59,581 bases of DNA. It comes from CALJIC01 sp039805565 (GTDB lineage: Bacteria > Chloroflexota > Chloroflexia > Chloroflexales > Roseiflexaceae). The stretch is taken from contig JBDLTZ010000075.1 of NCBI GenBank assembly GCA_039805565.1, positions 1-59,581 on the forward strand, read 5' to 3'. The translations under genes and the position numbers were made by a program. This document shows positions 26,372 through 34,837 of the stretch, in pieces; within the stretch, counting starts at the first letter, position 1, and each line of letters starts with the position of its first letter. The notes below the pieces were generated by a model. That model worked only from the letters and a program-made list of their open reading frames with translations. It was not told the origin of the DNA and ran no database searches.

Positions 26372-27265
26372 CTAACCCGAGGCGCGCGCCAGCAGTGGCC
26401 CAGCCTCGGCGACCCGGTCCGCGATCGCCTCGACCAGCCGCCGGTCATACCCCAGGTCCTCCGCCACCAGAAGGGTCATGTCCGAGTGCAGCTCACGTGC
26501 GGCAGCAGCCTCCGCAGCTAGCGCCCCGACGATCGGGTCGGCGCGGTGCAGCGCGTAGGGCACGGCAATCGCATGGCGGATCCCCTGCAGGCGCAGCTGG
26601 GCGAGGGCACCGCTCACACCGGGCTGATCTCGGCCAATTGTGCACGCCTGTACCTCGGTGTAACACCGCTCGCGCCGTACCTGCAGGGCTACTGTGGTGA
26701 GCGCGCGGTCCGCCTCGAGCCCGGTTCCAGCCGCCCCGCACAGCAGCAGCGCCGTCAGGTGCGAGGCGTACATCGGCTGCCACACATCTCTCTGTGTCTC
26801 GACGCCCGCCCGCACCGGGTAGCGCAGGTAGAGCGGGCGCCACGCCTCGCCCACATCCTCACGGTGCCCCACGTGCTCAGACAGGAAGGGGTGCGCCGCG
26901 ACGTAATCGGCCTCCGACGCTCGCTGCAGCAGCACTTTCGCCACCGCCGGATGATCGTTGAGCCCCTGCGCCACCGAGACACGTAGCTGGGGGTGGAGCG
27001 CCCGCGCCGCGCCACGAAGGCGCTCGAGCTCCCCGCGCGCCGACCGAGACGTGCTCAGCGCGTATGGGAGCAGCACGAGCTCGGACGCCGAGCGGGCCAC
27101 ACACGCCTCCAGGGCCTCCGCGAAAGTCGGGCGGGCGTCGGTCAGGAAGCAGGCAGCCACGATCGGCGCCACGCCGAGCGCGCGCGCGCGCCCCGCTAAC
27201 CGAATCATCGTCGCCCCACTGCCAGGTGGGAGGGCGCCGATATCTATCAGAAGTACTGCTCGCAC
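26372..27265 (-). CDS. CbiX/sirohydrochlorin-chelatase-like protein with degenerate metal site
   Basis: A 297-residue protein that looks like two chelatase-type domains. The first begins AVLLIDIGALPPGSG and continues with LVLLPYALSTSRSARGEL and NDHPAVAKVLLQRASEAD. The second begins LTALLLCGAAGTGLEADRAL, with AIAVPYALHRAD. In functional CbiX/SirB proteins the loops read GHGS and a later histidine binds the metal. Here the first histidine is replaced in both halves (by Ile and Ala), as is the second in the first half. It may be a non-catalytic or repurposed paralogue. The family call rests on pattern only. It is divergent from the LPG-synthase-like gene. Confidence 0.55.
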   Translation of the reverse strand: MRAVLLIDIGALPPGSGATMIRLAGRARALGVAPIVAACFLTDARPTFAEALEACVARSASELVLLPYALSTSRSARGELERLRGAARALHPQLRVSVAQGLNDHPAVAKVLLQRASEADYVAAHPFLSEHVGHREDVGEAWRPLYLRYPVRAGVETQRDVWQPMYASHLTALLLCGAAGTGLEADRALTTVALQVRRERCYTEVQACTIGRDQPGVSGALAQLRLQGIRHAIAVPYALHRADPIVGALAAEAAAARELHSDMTLLVAEDLGYDRRLVEAIADRVAEAGPLLARASG

Positions 27266-27336
27266 GTATGAGCCCTACCTTTGTTCCAGACGGCGTCGGG
27301 GTGTCGGCTAACCCTGGCTTCCGATTCTATCACCGA

Positions 27337-27351
27337 TGCAATAGTATTGCA
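27337..27351. promoter_or_regulatory. operator-like inverted repeat
   Basis: TGCAATA and TATTGCA flank a single G, a perfect 15-base AT-rich site in otherwise GC-rich DNA, in the spacer between two divergent genes. It lies 76 bases upstream of the -35 region of the plus-strand gene and 72 bases before the minus-strand start, fitting a shared operator. Confidence 0.5.
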
Positions 27352-27426
27352 AGATATGTGCAGAAATACGCGCTACAGGATGCACACCATTGCCCCACCT
27401 GAGACAGCCGCGCACGAACCCTGTGC

Positions 27427-27432
27427 TATAAT
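27427..27432 (+). promoter_or_regulatory. -10 element of the glycosylation operon
   Basis: A perfect TATAAT box about 62 bases before the first ATG of the operon. TGAGAC at 27400-27405 is a weak -35 candidate. Confidence 0.6.
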
Positions 27433-27494
27433 GTCGCGACCTCGTACTGGTCTATGTCCCTGCGCCTCGCGCGCCGGGTCGCGATGAGGTGTCC

Positions 27495-28496
27495 ATGCAG
27501 TGGCGTCGTCTCCTCGGCCCGCTCCGCCTGATTGTCAGCGGCGGGCTGATCTTCTTTCTGATCTGGCAGGCCAACCCGGGCAAGGTCTGGGAAACCTGGC
27601 AGAAGGCCGATCTGTGGTTGGTGGCGCTCGCGGTGGTGCTCCAATTCGTCGGCGTCGCGCTCAGCGCCGCCAAGTGGGGCGTGCTGCTGCGCGCCCGCGG
27701 CCAGTCGCAGCCCTACCCCTGGCTGCTCGGCGTCTACCTGGCCGGACAGTTCGCCAACAACTTCCTGCCCACGACTGTCGGCGGGGATGCCCTGCGCGTC
27801 GCTCAGCTCGGGCGCCGGATCGGGAGCTATAGCCAGGCCAGCGCCTCGGTCTTCCTCGAGCGGCTCACCGGCTTCATCGCGCTGGCGATCATCGCCAACC
27901 TCGCTATTCTGTGGGCCTACCTGGACCGGACCGGCACGTCGCTCGTGACACAGCCGCTCCTGCGCCTCCTCACTGTGCTGTTCACGCTTGCAGCGATCGC
28001 GGCGATGGTGGCGTCGTTCACGGCACCGCGCCTGCTCAAGCTCTTCGGCCACCGCCTGCCCACTGTCGCCCGCCGCCCAATGCAGAAGGTCGCCAACGCC
28101 CTGGCCGACTACTTCCCACAGGGCTGGTCGATGGTGCTGGTGCTGGTGATGTCGTTCGCCTTCCAGACGCTGTGGGCGGTGATCCACATCATCTGCGGCC
28201 TGGCGCTTGCCATCAATGCGCCGCTGGTGATCTACTGGCTTATGTCGCCGATCACCGACATCCTCGGGCTGGCGCCGATCTTCGTGAACAACCTCGGCGC
28301 GCGCGAGGTTGTCTTTACGCTGTACCTCTCGCAGGTGGGCGTCGACGCCGCCACAGCCATCGCCCTGGCGTTCATGATCTTCACGGTGCGCCTGATCGTC
28401 AGCGCGCTCGGCGGCCTGGTGGTGCTCTTCGGCGGCGCCGACCTGCGCGTCGCGAGCATCCCGCGCTCGGACGCCGTCTCCACCGAGATGCCGTAG
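27495..28496 (+). CDS. lysylphosphatidylglycerol synthase transmembrane-domain family protein
   Basis: A 333-residue integral membrane protein with about eight helices, of the family resembling the flippase part of MprF (uncharacterised LPG_synthase_TM proteins). Characteristic stretches are VVLQFVGVALSAAKWGVLLRA, GQFANNFLPTTVGGDALRVA (the conserved NxxLP..GGD..R signature), and ASASVFLERLTGFIALA. It lacks the catalytic lysyl-transferase domain. Paired with GT2 and GT39 genes it is likely to take part in lipid-linked sugar transport or export. The stop overlaps the GTG start of the next gene by one base, so translation is coupled. ATG 27495 is preferred over a GTG six bases earlier. Confidence 0.88.
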   Translation: MQWRRLLGPLRLIVSGGLIFFLIWQANPGKVWETWQKADLWLVALAVVLQFVGVALSAAKWGVLLRARGQSQPYPWLLGVYLAGQFANNFLPTTVGGDALRVAQLGRRIGSYSQASASVFLERLTGFIALAIIANLAILWAYLDRTGTSLVTQPLLRLLTVLFTLAAIAAMVASFTAPRLLKLFGHRLPTVARRPMQKVANALADYFPQGWSMVLVLVMSFAFQTLWAVIHIICGLALAINAPLVIYWLMSPITDILGLAPIFVNNLGAREVVFTLYLSQVGVDAATAIALAFMIFTVRLIVSALGGLVVLFGGADLRVASIPRSDAVSTEMP

Positions 28497-29542
28497 TGAC
28501 AACGCCGACCCAAGGAGCGGCCGCACCGCAGCTCTCAAGCGCCGCCACGCCTGAGCCCCCGGAGATCACGGTGGTCCTCCCGCTCCACAACCGCCGGGTG
28601 GCTACCCCGGGTCGCCTCACTCAGATCGAAGCGGCCCTCGTGGGTCGGCGCTACGAGATCGTCGCCGTGGACGACGGCAGCATCGACGGGACGTTCGGCG
28701 CCCTGAGCGAGGCTGCCGCCAGAGACCAGCGCATCCGCGCCGTTCGCCTGCGGCGCTCTTTCGGCCGCACCGCCGCCCTCGCCGCCGGCTTCGACCGCGC
28801 TCGCGGCGCCGCGGTGGTGACGATCGACGGCGAGGGCCAGACAGACCCCGCCGACATCCCGGAGCTCCTGGCGAAGCTCGACGAGGGGTTCGACATCGTG
28901 AGCGGCCGGCGCAATATCCCGCGCTCCCTCCCCACCACGCTCGGTAACCTGCTGATCTCACACGTCACCAGCCTTCCGCTGCGTGACTACGGCTGCCCAC
29001 TCAAGGCCTACCGCGCCGATGTGGTGCGCCAGCTCCGGCTCTACGGCGACCTCTATCGCCTTGCGCCGGCGATCGCCCGCTGGCACGGCGTGCGCGTCGC
29101 CGAGGTTGAGGTCCGCGAACACCGGGTGCCTGAAGTCGGTCCGGGAAGCGGGCTGCGCCGCATCCTCCAGGTGCTGCTCGATCTGATCACTGTGCGCTTC
29201 CTGCTCGGCTACACGGCCCGCCCGATGCAGGGCTTCGGCCGCACCGGCGGCATCCTGCTCGCCGGCGCGGCGCTGATCGGCGGCTACCTGGCGGTGGTCA
29301 AGCTCGGCCTCGGGCTCGACATCGGCGAGCGCCCGCTGCTGCTGCTCGCGGCACTGCTTGTGCTCACCGGGGCGCAGTTCCTGGTGCTCGGCCTCCTCGC
29401 CGAGCTGCTGGTGCGCCTGTACTACGAGTCGCAGCAGAAGCCGATCTACGCCGTGCGCGAGGAGATTGGCACGCCCGAGACCGCCGACGCGGAGGTGGAG
29501 CTGGCCCACGCCGCGGCCGACGACGACCCACACGCCCGCTAA
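28496..29542 (+). CDS. family 2 glycosyltransferase with C-terminal membrane helices (polyprenyl-phosphate sugar synthase-like)
   Basis: A 348-residue GT-A enzyme of the DPM1/ArnC type, which moves a sugar from a nucleotide onto polyprenyl phosphate. EITVVLPLHN opens the domain, VAVDDGSIDGTF holds the nucleotide-binding Asp pair, and VTIDGEGQTDPADIPELL replaces the DxD region. VSGRRNIPRS and RDYGCPLKAYRADV follow. Two helices lie near the C-terminus (about 251-275 and 286-312). GTG 28496 shares a base with the previous stop (TAGTG) and starts MTTPTQGAAAP. Together with the downstream GT39 it forms a donor-and-acceptor pair: this enzyme makes the lipid-linked sugar and the next uses it. Confidence 0.9.
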   Translation: MTTPTQGAAAPQLSSAATPEPPEITVVLPLHNRRVATPGRLTQIEAALVGRRYEIVAVDDGSIDGTFGALSEAAARDQRIRAVRLRRSFGRTAALAAGFDRARGAAVVTIDGEGQTDPADIPELLAKLDEGFDIVSGRRNIPRSLPTTLGNLLISHVTSLPLRDYGCPLKAYRADVVRQLRLYGDLYRLAPAIARWHGVRVAEVEVREHRVPEVGPGSGLRRILQVLLDLITVRFLLGYTARPMQGFGRTGGILLAGAALIGGYLAVVKLGLGLDIGERPLLLLAALLVLTGAQFLVLGLLAELLVRLYYESQQKPIYAVREEIGTPETADAEVELAHAAADDDPHAR

Positions 29543-29547
29543 GCCCC

Positions 29548-31725
29548 ATGACGACGGCCACGCCAGCCCGCACACAGCCGCGTCCGGCCGCCCAGGCCCG
29601 CACCGCCTCATGGCCGCTCACCCTGGCGCTGTTCCTCTTCGCGCTCCTGCCGCGCGCCGTCGCCGGCCGCTTCCTCACCGTAGATGAGGCCTACCACTGG
29701 CTCGACCGGGTCGAGCGCTTCGTCCAGGCCCTGCGCGCTGGGGACTTCGCCGCCACCAATCTGATCGGCCACCCCGGCGTGACCACGCTCTGGCTCGGCG
29801 CCGCGGGCTTCGCCGCCCACGAGCAGGCTGTGTCGCTCGGCCTCCTCGCTCCGAATGACGCCGACGCCCAGCGCGCCCTCATGCGCTTGCCGATCGCAGC
29901 GGCCACGGCCCTCTGCGTTGCGCTAGTCTACCCACTGCTGCGGCGCCTGATCGACGGCCGCGCCGCGCTGCTCGCCACGCTCCTGATCGCCGCCGAGCCG
30001 TTCCTGGTGGCCCACTCGCAGCTGCTGCACCTCGACGCGCTGCTGACGTCCTTCATGACGCTGAGCCTGCTCGCGGCGCTCGCGGCGGTAGAGCGCTGGC
30101 CACGAACCGCGGACCAAGAACAAACGGGCGTCAGGCACACGCCTTCGTCGTTGATCACACGCCGCTGGTGGCTTCTCAGCGGCGTGTTCGGCGGGCTGGC
30201 GCTGCTCACGAAATCCCCGGCGATCACGCTGCTGCCGATGGTCGGGCTGATCGCGCTCCTCGGGGCGTGGCAGTCGCGGGAGCGCGGCTGGATGCCTTTT
30301 TTAACGCTCACCGCATCCCGTGTCGCGCTCTGGTGCATCATCGCCGCCGTGACCTGGCTCGCGCTCTGGCCCGCAGCCTGGGGCGACCCGCTCGGCGCGG
30401 TTGGGCGGGTCGTGCGGCAGGCCAGCGCCGACGGAGGCTCGCCTCACGGCTGGGGCAACTACTTCCTCGGGCGCGCGGTGGCCGACCCGGGGCCGCTGTT
30501 CTACCCCGTCACCGTCGCCTTTCGCCTTGCGCCCTGGACGTTCGTCGGAGTTCTTCTCTGCTGCGTGCTCGGGCTGGGAGAACTTGTTTCAAGGTGGCGA
30601 GGCAGCTACGCGCTCTCAGGCGGCAGGGAGCGGAGGGGAGAGGGCGCGGGTCCGCTCCTCGTGCTCGCACTCTTTGTGGCCGGCTTCGCCGTGGCGATGA
30701 GCCTGCCGCCCAAAAAGTTCGACCGCTACGCGCTGCCGATCTTCCCGGCGCTCGATATCCTCGCCGCCGCCGGCCTCGTGCGGCTGGGTGAGGTGCTCCG
30801 GCGGAGACTGGCGGACAGCCAGCGAATGACGAAGGGTGAGCGCACGTCCGGGAGCAGTGCCGCGATGGTACACTTTGCTCTTTGGTCGTTCGTCGTTGGC
30901 CTGCTGTCATTCAACCTGGCCGCACACCACCCCTACCACCTGGCCTACTTCAACCCGCTGCTCGGCGGCGGGCCGGTGGCCGCGCGTATGGTGCCAGTGG
31001 GCTGGGGCGAGGGGTACGAGCAGGCGGGCGCCTACATCGCCGCCCAGCACAATGGGGCGGATCGGCCCGCGGCAGCGCGCTACGAGCCGGTGCTCGGCCC
31101 CTTCACCCCCGCGGGCGCGGCACCGCTCGCCTGGTGGCAGATCCCCGGCAGAGTGGACTACGCAGTGCTGTACATCGACCAGCTCCAGCGCGACGACAAG
31201 CCGGAGACCTTCCGGCCGCTGCTCGAGCGAGAACCGGTCTACACGGTGCGGATCAACGGGATCGACTACGCCTACGTCTACCAGGTCGCTCCGCCGGTGG
31301 TCACAGCGCTCCCGGCCGACTTCGGCGACGCCATCCACTTGCGGGGCTACCGGCTCGACACCTCGGCGCTGCGCACCAGTGGCGTGATTACGCTGACGCT
31401 CGAGTGGGAGGCGCGCGCAGCGCCAGGCACGGACTCCATGCTGTTCGCCCACGTCTTCGACGAGCGCGGGGGACGCGTGGCTCAGGTGGACGTGCCGCCC
31501 GGCGGCGCGCGCGCGCCCACGAGCACGTGGCAGCCCGGCCACTACATCTCGCTGGTCCAGCAGATACCTGTCCCCGCCGACCTACCGCCGGGCACCTACC
31601 GCGTCGCGATCGGCGTGTACGACCCGGCCACATTCGCGCGGCTCCCGCTGCAAGCCGCCCCCCGCGCCACCCTACCTGAGGCCGGGCCGGACGCTCTCGC
31701 GCTCGACCCGTTCGTCGTGCGCTAG
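29548..31725 (+). CDS. GT39-family (PMT-like) glycosyltransferase, multi-pass membrane
   Basis: A 725-residue GT-C enzyme. The first outer loop has FLTVDEAYHWLDR, with the catalytic Asp-Glu expected in PMT-like enzymes, then HPGVTTLWLGAAGF. About ten helices span residues 20-470. The C-terminal 200 residues are soluble and end in a beta-rich region (SGVITLTLEWEARAAPG; LPPGTYRVAIGVYDP). Two loops (coded around 30110-30165 and 30811-30905) contain period-7 repeat sequence, apparently inserted in frame. The start is five bases after the previous stop, in one operon. It probably transfers a polyprenyl-linked sugar to envelope proteins or lipids. Confidence 0.88.
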   Translation: MTTATPARTQPRPAAQARTASWPLTLALFLFALLPRAVAGRFLTVDEAYHWLDRVERFVQALRAGDFAATNLIGHPGVTTLWLGAAGFAAHEQAVSLGLLAPNDADAQRALMRLPIAAATALCVALVYPLLRRLIDGRAALLATLLIAAEPFLVAHSQLLHLDALLTSFMTLSLLAALAAVERWPRTADQEQTGVRHTPSSLITRRWWLLSGVFGGLALLTKSPAITLLPMVGLIALLGAWQSRERGWMPFLTLTASRVALWCIIAAVTWLALWPAAWGDPLGAVGRVVRQASADGGSPHGWGNYFLGRAVADPGPLFYPVTVAFRLAPWTFVGVLLCCVLGLGELVSRWRGSYALSGGRERRGEGAGPLLVLALFVAGFAVAMSLPPKKFDRYALPIFPALDILAAAGLVRLGEVLRRRLADSQRMTKGERTSGSSAAMVHFALWSFVVGLLSFNLAAHHPYHLAYFNPLLGGGPVAARMVPVGWGEGYEQAGAYIAAQHNGADRPAAARYEPVLGPFTPAGAAPLAWWQIPGRVDYAVLYIDQLQRDDKPETFRPLLEREPVYTVRINGIDYAYVYQVAPPVVTALPADFGDAIHLRGYRLDTSALRTSGVITLTLEWEARAAPGTDSMLFAHVFDERGGRVAQVDVPPGGARAPTSTWQPGHYISLVQQIPVPADLPPGTYRVAIGVYDPATFARLPLQAAPRATLPEAGPDALALDPFVVR

Positions 31726-31814
31726 CGCCGCGACACAGCGTACGCCACAAAGCACACCGAGGGCACAGCGAGCGGCACCTTGCCGCACCACTGTGCCCTC
31801 AGCACCCTTTGCTG

Positions 31815-31890
31815 CGCCGAAAATGCCTTCGGCGTTCAGCACTCAAGCCTCAAGACTCAAGACTCAACACTCGGCCATCAGCACTGGCTC
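31815..31890. repeat. second copy of the composite hairpin-heptad element
   Basis: CGCCGAA-AATGCC-TTCGGCG (31815-31834) is followed by CAGC and a period-7 array of ACTCAAG, CCTCAAG, ACTCAAG and ACTCAAC. The order is reversed relative to the copy at 21052. It sits between convergent genes and runs to the stop codon of the SAM hydrolase-type gene. Confidence 0.7.
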
Positions 31891-32705
31891 TACCGCCGGA
31901 ACACCTTCACCGTGTCCCCCATGCCGACCCCGAGCGTGCGCGCGGCGCTACCGTTGCAGACCGCCAGCTCCAGCCGCCCGCTGCTACCGAGCAGGGCCAG
32001 CAGCGATCCGGGCGTGCCCTCGGCATAGGTGCGGTAGAGGCCAGGGATGCGCTGGTCGATGATCTGCACGGTGACGCGCCCCTCGAGGCCCGAGTCGCTC
32101 AGGTGCTCCGGCGTAATGTTGGTGATGCAGTTGCCGAAGTGGTCGACGTGGATGATGCGCCCCACCAGCTCACCTGAGCGACCAGGGGCTGGCTGCTCCA
32201 GCGCCGCCTCCTTCAGCCCGTCCAGGCGCGGACCGAGCGCGGAGGGAGGCACGCCGCTCGCCAGTTGAGCGGCCACCGGCGCGAAGATATCGCGGCCGTG
32301 GAAGGTGTTGCTGACACGCTGCAGCCAGTAGCGGCGCTCCGTCAGCTCGTACACCGTCAACGCCTCGCGGCCCCAGCGCGCAACCCCATCGCGCCAGGCG
32401 TACGTCAGCACGCCGTTGTCCGGCCCCACGAACATCGCCTCGGGCGTGACAAGCGCGATCTGCCGCCGCCCGCTGCCCACGCCCGGGTCAACCACCACCA
32501 TGTGCACCGTGCCGTGCGGAAAGTACGGGTAAAAAGTCTGGACGATGTACGCCCCCTGGTGAATCTCCTGCGGGCCGATCGAGTGGGTGATATCGATAAT
32601 CCGCGTCTCAGGGGCGATGCCGAGGATGACCCCCTTCATCGTGCCAACGTAGCCATCCAATAGCCCGAAGTCCGTGGTGAGGGTAACGATACCGCTGGGG
32701 CGCAT
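31890..32705 (-). CDS. SAM hydrolase / hydroxide adenosyltransferase (DUF62 family)
   Basis: A 271-residue enzyme of the SAM-dependent chlorinase/fluorinase superfamily. Bacterial and archaeal members mostly hydrolyse SAM to adenosine and methionine. Motifs are LTTDFGLLDGYVGTMKGVIL, DITHSIGPQEIHQGAYI, VVVDPGVGSGRR, VGPDNGVLTYA and TFHGRDIFAPVAA, with the last supplying the Arg and His of the hydrolase triad. HVDHFGNCITNI lies in the C-terminal domain. The 23-residue loop that marks true fluorinases is not evident, so SAM hydrolysis is more likely. A GGAGGAG site precedes ATG 32705. Confidence 0.93.
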   Translation of the reverse strand: MRPSGIVTLTTDFGLLDGYVGTMKGVILGIAPETRIIDITHSIGPQEIHQGAYIVQTFYPYFPHGTVHMVVVDPGVGSGRRQIALVTPEAMFVGPDNGVLTYAWRDGVARWGREALTVYELTERRYWLQRVSNTFHGRDIFAPVAAQLASGVPPSALGPRLDGLKEAALEQPAPGRSGELVGRIIHVDHFGNCITNITPEHLSDSGLEGRVTVQIIDQRIPGLYRTYAEGTPGSLLALLGSSGRLELAVCNGSAARTLGVGMGDTVKVFRR

Positions 32706-32714
32706 AGCTCCTCC

Positions 32715-32785
32715 AGAAGCAGCAAACGGCAGGCGACAGGCGCCCAGCCCCTGTCACCTGCCGTCTGCCACCTGTCACCTTCCCG
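32715..32785. repeat. heptad array of CCTGTCA units
   Basis: CCTGTCA, CCTGCCG, TCTGCCA, CCTGTCA follow with period 7 (about 32750-32780), facing GACAGGC-type complementary units at 32728-32742. The array overlaps the stop codon of the dynamin-like gene at 32775. Confidence 0.6.
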
Positions 32786-34559
32786 CTGTCCGCTCTTCGC
32801 CGTCGCCGATCTCCGCCCGAATCCGCCCGAGGTCCACATCCACGTCCGAGAGCGCCCGCTGCACGTCCAGCAGGTGCGCCTGCTGCGAGCGGATGAAGCG
32901 CGTGTAGGGGGCGATCGCATCACGGATGCGCGCCACCATCTGCTCGGACTCGCTGTCGAACTGGCGCTGCATCGTGCCCACCAGCTGCTCGCGTAGCTCG
33001 GCCACACGGTCACGGAACTGATTTTTGACCTGTCGCCGCTTGTTGGGGATGAGATACAGGCCACCCACCGCCAGCACGCCCGCCGCCAGGATACCGGTGA
33101 AGTCGAGCGCGGCCGTGTGCAGCAGCGCCACCAGCAGCGCGCCAAGCCCCACCGCCCCCGCACCCACCAGCGCCGAGCCGGCGATCGCCGCGCGCACCTC
33201 CTCGGCCAGGGCGCGCGACTCGACCTCCTTGTCGTAGCTGGCCACCACCTGCTGCGCGCGCCGCGCCACGGAATCGATCAGGGCGGCGCGGTTGTACTCG
33301 AACGACCCTCCGACGTCGCCGATGATGCCCGCGCGGTTGTCAGGCACCCGCTCGCGGCGCAGGTAGTCGGTGGTAGACTGCCACAGGCGCAGATTCTTCT
33401 CGATCATCCAGTCCACCAGGCCCTGGATGCGCGCCTCGATCTGCTGCGGCAGCTCGCCCACCACCTCGCGCTCGAACTCCTCGCGGATGCCGTCCTGGTC
33501 GCGCACCAGGCGGGGAACGTTGCCGACGCGGATGGTCTCATCGAAGAAGCGCATCGCGCGCAGCTCGAACTCGTTGAGGATGTTCTCGACCTCGACCTTG
33601 TGGTAGCTGAAGTCGTTGCCCAGGTCCTCGCGAAACAGCTCCAGCTGGCGCTCGATGTTCTCGAGCATCGCCACGTCCTGCTGAAGCATAGTGAGGCGTC
33701 CCTCGACCACCTGCAGGTACTTGTCGTCCAGGCGGCGGGCCACCCCGAGCGGCGAGAGCAGTTTGAGGCGGACGCGCTCCTCCTCATCAAGCGTTTCCAG
33801 GATGTAGCGCTCCATCGCCTCGAAGTTGCTCGCGGCCCAGGCGCCCTCGTTGCCGTCGGCGCGGGCGCGCTTGGCGAGGCGGGCGGAGACGGGGAAGATC
33901 TCGGGCACGAAGCCGAACAGGTCGCGGGCATTCTCGCGGATGAAGTTGATCACCTGCTGCCGCTCCTGCTCCGTCTCGAGCAGGTCCACCTTGTTCAGGA
34001 TGATGACGATCTTCTTGCCCCACTCGCGGATCATGGAGAGGAAGGCGCGCTCGCTCTCGGTGAACGGCCGGTCGGCCGAGGTGATGAACATCACCAGGTC
34101 CGAGCGCGGGATGAAGTCGCGCGTGAGCTCCTCGTGGCGCCGGATGATGGCGTTGGTGCCGGGGGTATCCACCACGGCGATGGTGCGGAGCACCTCAGCG
34201 GGGTAGCGGCGCTCGACCAGAAACTCCTCGACGGTGCGCTCCTCGGGCGCGTCGCCGTGGCGCAGCAGCGTGATCCGGTCGGTGGTGGGGGTCACGCCCT
34301 CAGCCACGACGGTGTCGCCGAGCAGTGCGTTGACGAAGCTCGACTTGCCGGAGTTGAACTCGCCGGCGATCACCAGCAGGAACAGCTCCTCCAGGTGGGC
34401 GATGGCGTCGTCAAGGGTGCGCGCGTCACCCGGGGCCACGTCGGCGCCGAAGCGCGTCAGGGCCTCCCGAAGCCCCACGAGGGCGGCGCGCACCTGGTCG
34501 CGCAGCGCGTCCTGGCGCTCGGTGAGCAGCTGCGGCCGGCGGCGTAACAGTCCGAGCAT
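32775..34559 (-). CDS. dynamin-like GTPase with membrane-insertion hairpin
   Basis: A 594-residue bacterial dynamin-family protein, a large GTPase that binds or remodels membranes. The G domain has P-loop GEFNSGKSS (66-74), T of PTTDRIT, DTPGTN (131-136) and NKVD (189-192). Long helices form the stalk (about 260-450). A hydrophobic double helix (about 470-520; SALVGAGAVGLGALLVALL and TGILAAGVLAVGGLYLIP) would anchor it in the membrane. The C-terminal helix carries heptad coiled-coil sequence. It stands alone; bacterial dynamins often come in pairs. Its last codon is within a heptad repeat array. Confidence 0.93.
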   Translation of the reverse strand: MLGLLRRRPQLLTERQDALRDQVRAALVGLREALTRFGADVAPGDARTLDDAIAHLEELFLLVIAGEFNSGKSSFVNALLGDTVVAEGVTPTTDRITLLRHGDAPEERTVEEFLVERRYPAEVLRTIAVVDTPGTNAIIRRHEELTRDFIPRSDLVMFITSADRPFTESERAFLSMIREWGKKIVIILNKVDLLETEQERQQVINFIRENARDLFGFVPEIFPVSARLAKRARADGNEGAWAASNFEAMERYILETLDEEERVRLKLLSPLGVARRLDDKYLQVVEGRLTMLQQDVAMLENIERQLELFREDLGNDFSYHKVEVENILNEFELRAMRFFDETIRVGNVPRLVRDQDGIREEFEREVVGELPQQIEARIQGLVDWMIEKNLRLWQSTTDYLRRERVPDNRAGIIGDVGGSFEYNRAALIDSVARRAQQVVASYDKEVESRALAEEVRAAIAGSALVGAGAVGLGALLVALLHTAALDFTGILAAGVLAVGGLYLIPNKRRQVKNQFRDRVAELREQLVGTMQRQFDSESEQMVARIRDAIAPYTRFIRSQQAHLLDVQRALSDVDVDLGRIRAEIGDGEERTAGR

Positions 34560-34580
34560 GGCACCTCATTCGATTCTTGC

Positions 34581-34754
34581 GGGGCCTGCGGCCCCGAAGC
34601 ATTCTCAAAGCTCACCGTAGGGGCAGCACGCCGTGTCGTGCTGAGCGTAGCCGGCCGCGCCCGCAATAGCGACGTACCGTACAGGACGGCTGCGGCCGGC
34701 CAGGCGAAGCATGCCGCAGAGCAGTCAGCGCGGCACCGTGCGAGATGCTTCGCC
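34581..34754. repeat. cluster of four hairpins upstream of the dynamin-like gene
   Basis: In the 278-base gap 34560-34837 no gene is seen. Instead: GGGGCC-TGC-GGCCCC (34581-34595), CAGCACG/CGTGCTG (34624-34643), a 9-bp pair GCCGGCCGC/GCGGCCGGC (34650-34700) and a 10-bp perfect pair GGCGAAGCAT/ATGCTTCGCC (34703-34754). The hairpins lie end to end. A REP/MITE-like element or a structured leader of the dynamin mRNA are both possible. Confidence 0.6.
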
Positions 34755-34837
34755 CCGCGCGCTACACATAGAGGATGTCTCAGCAGCTATCACTGCGCGC
34801 GGTGCTCAGCGTGCGATGAGACTCCACCCCGAGCACG

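Noticed and set aside
27911..28495. N-terminal extension of the GT2 frame
   Set aside because: It lies within the LPG-synthase-like gene in another frame; GTG 28496 gives a normal GT2 protein.
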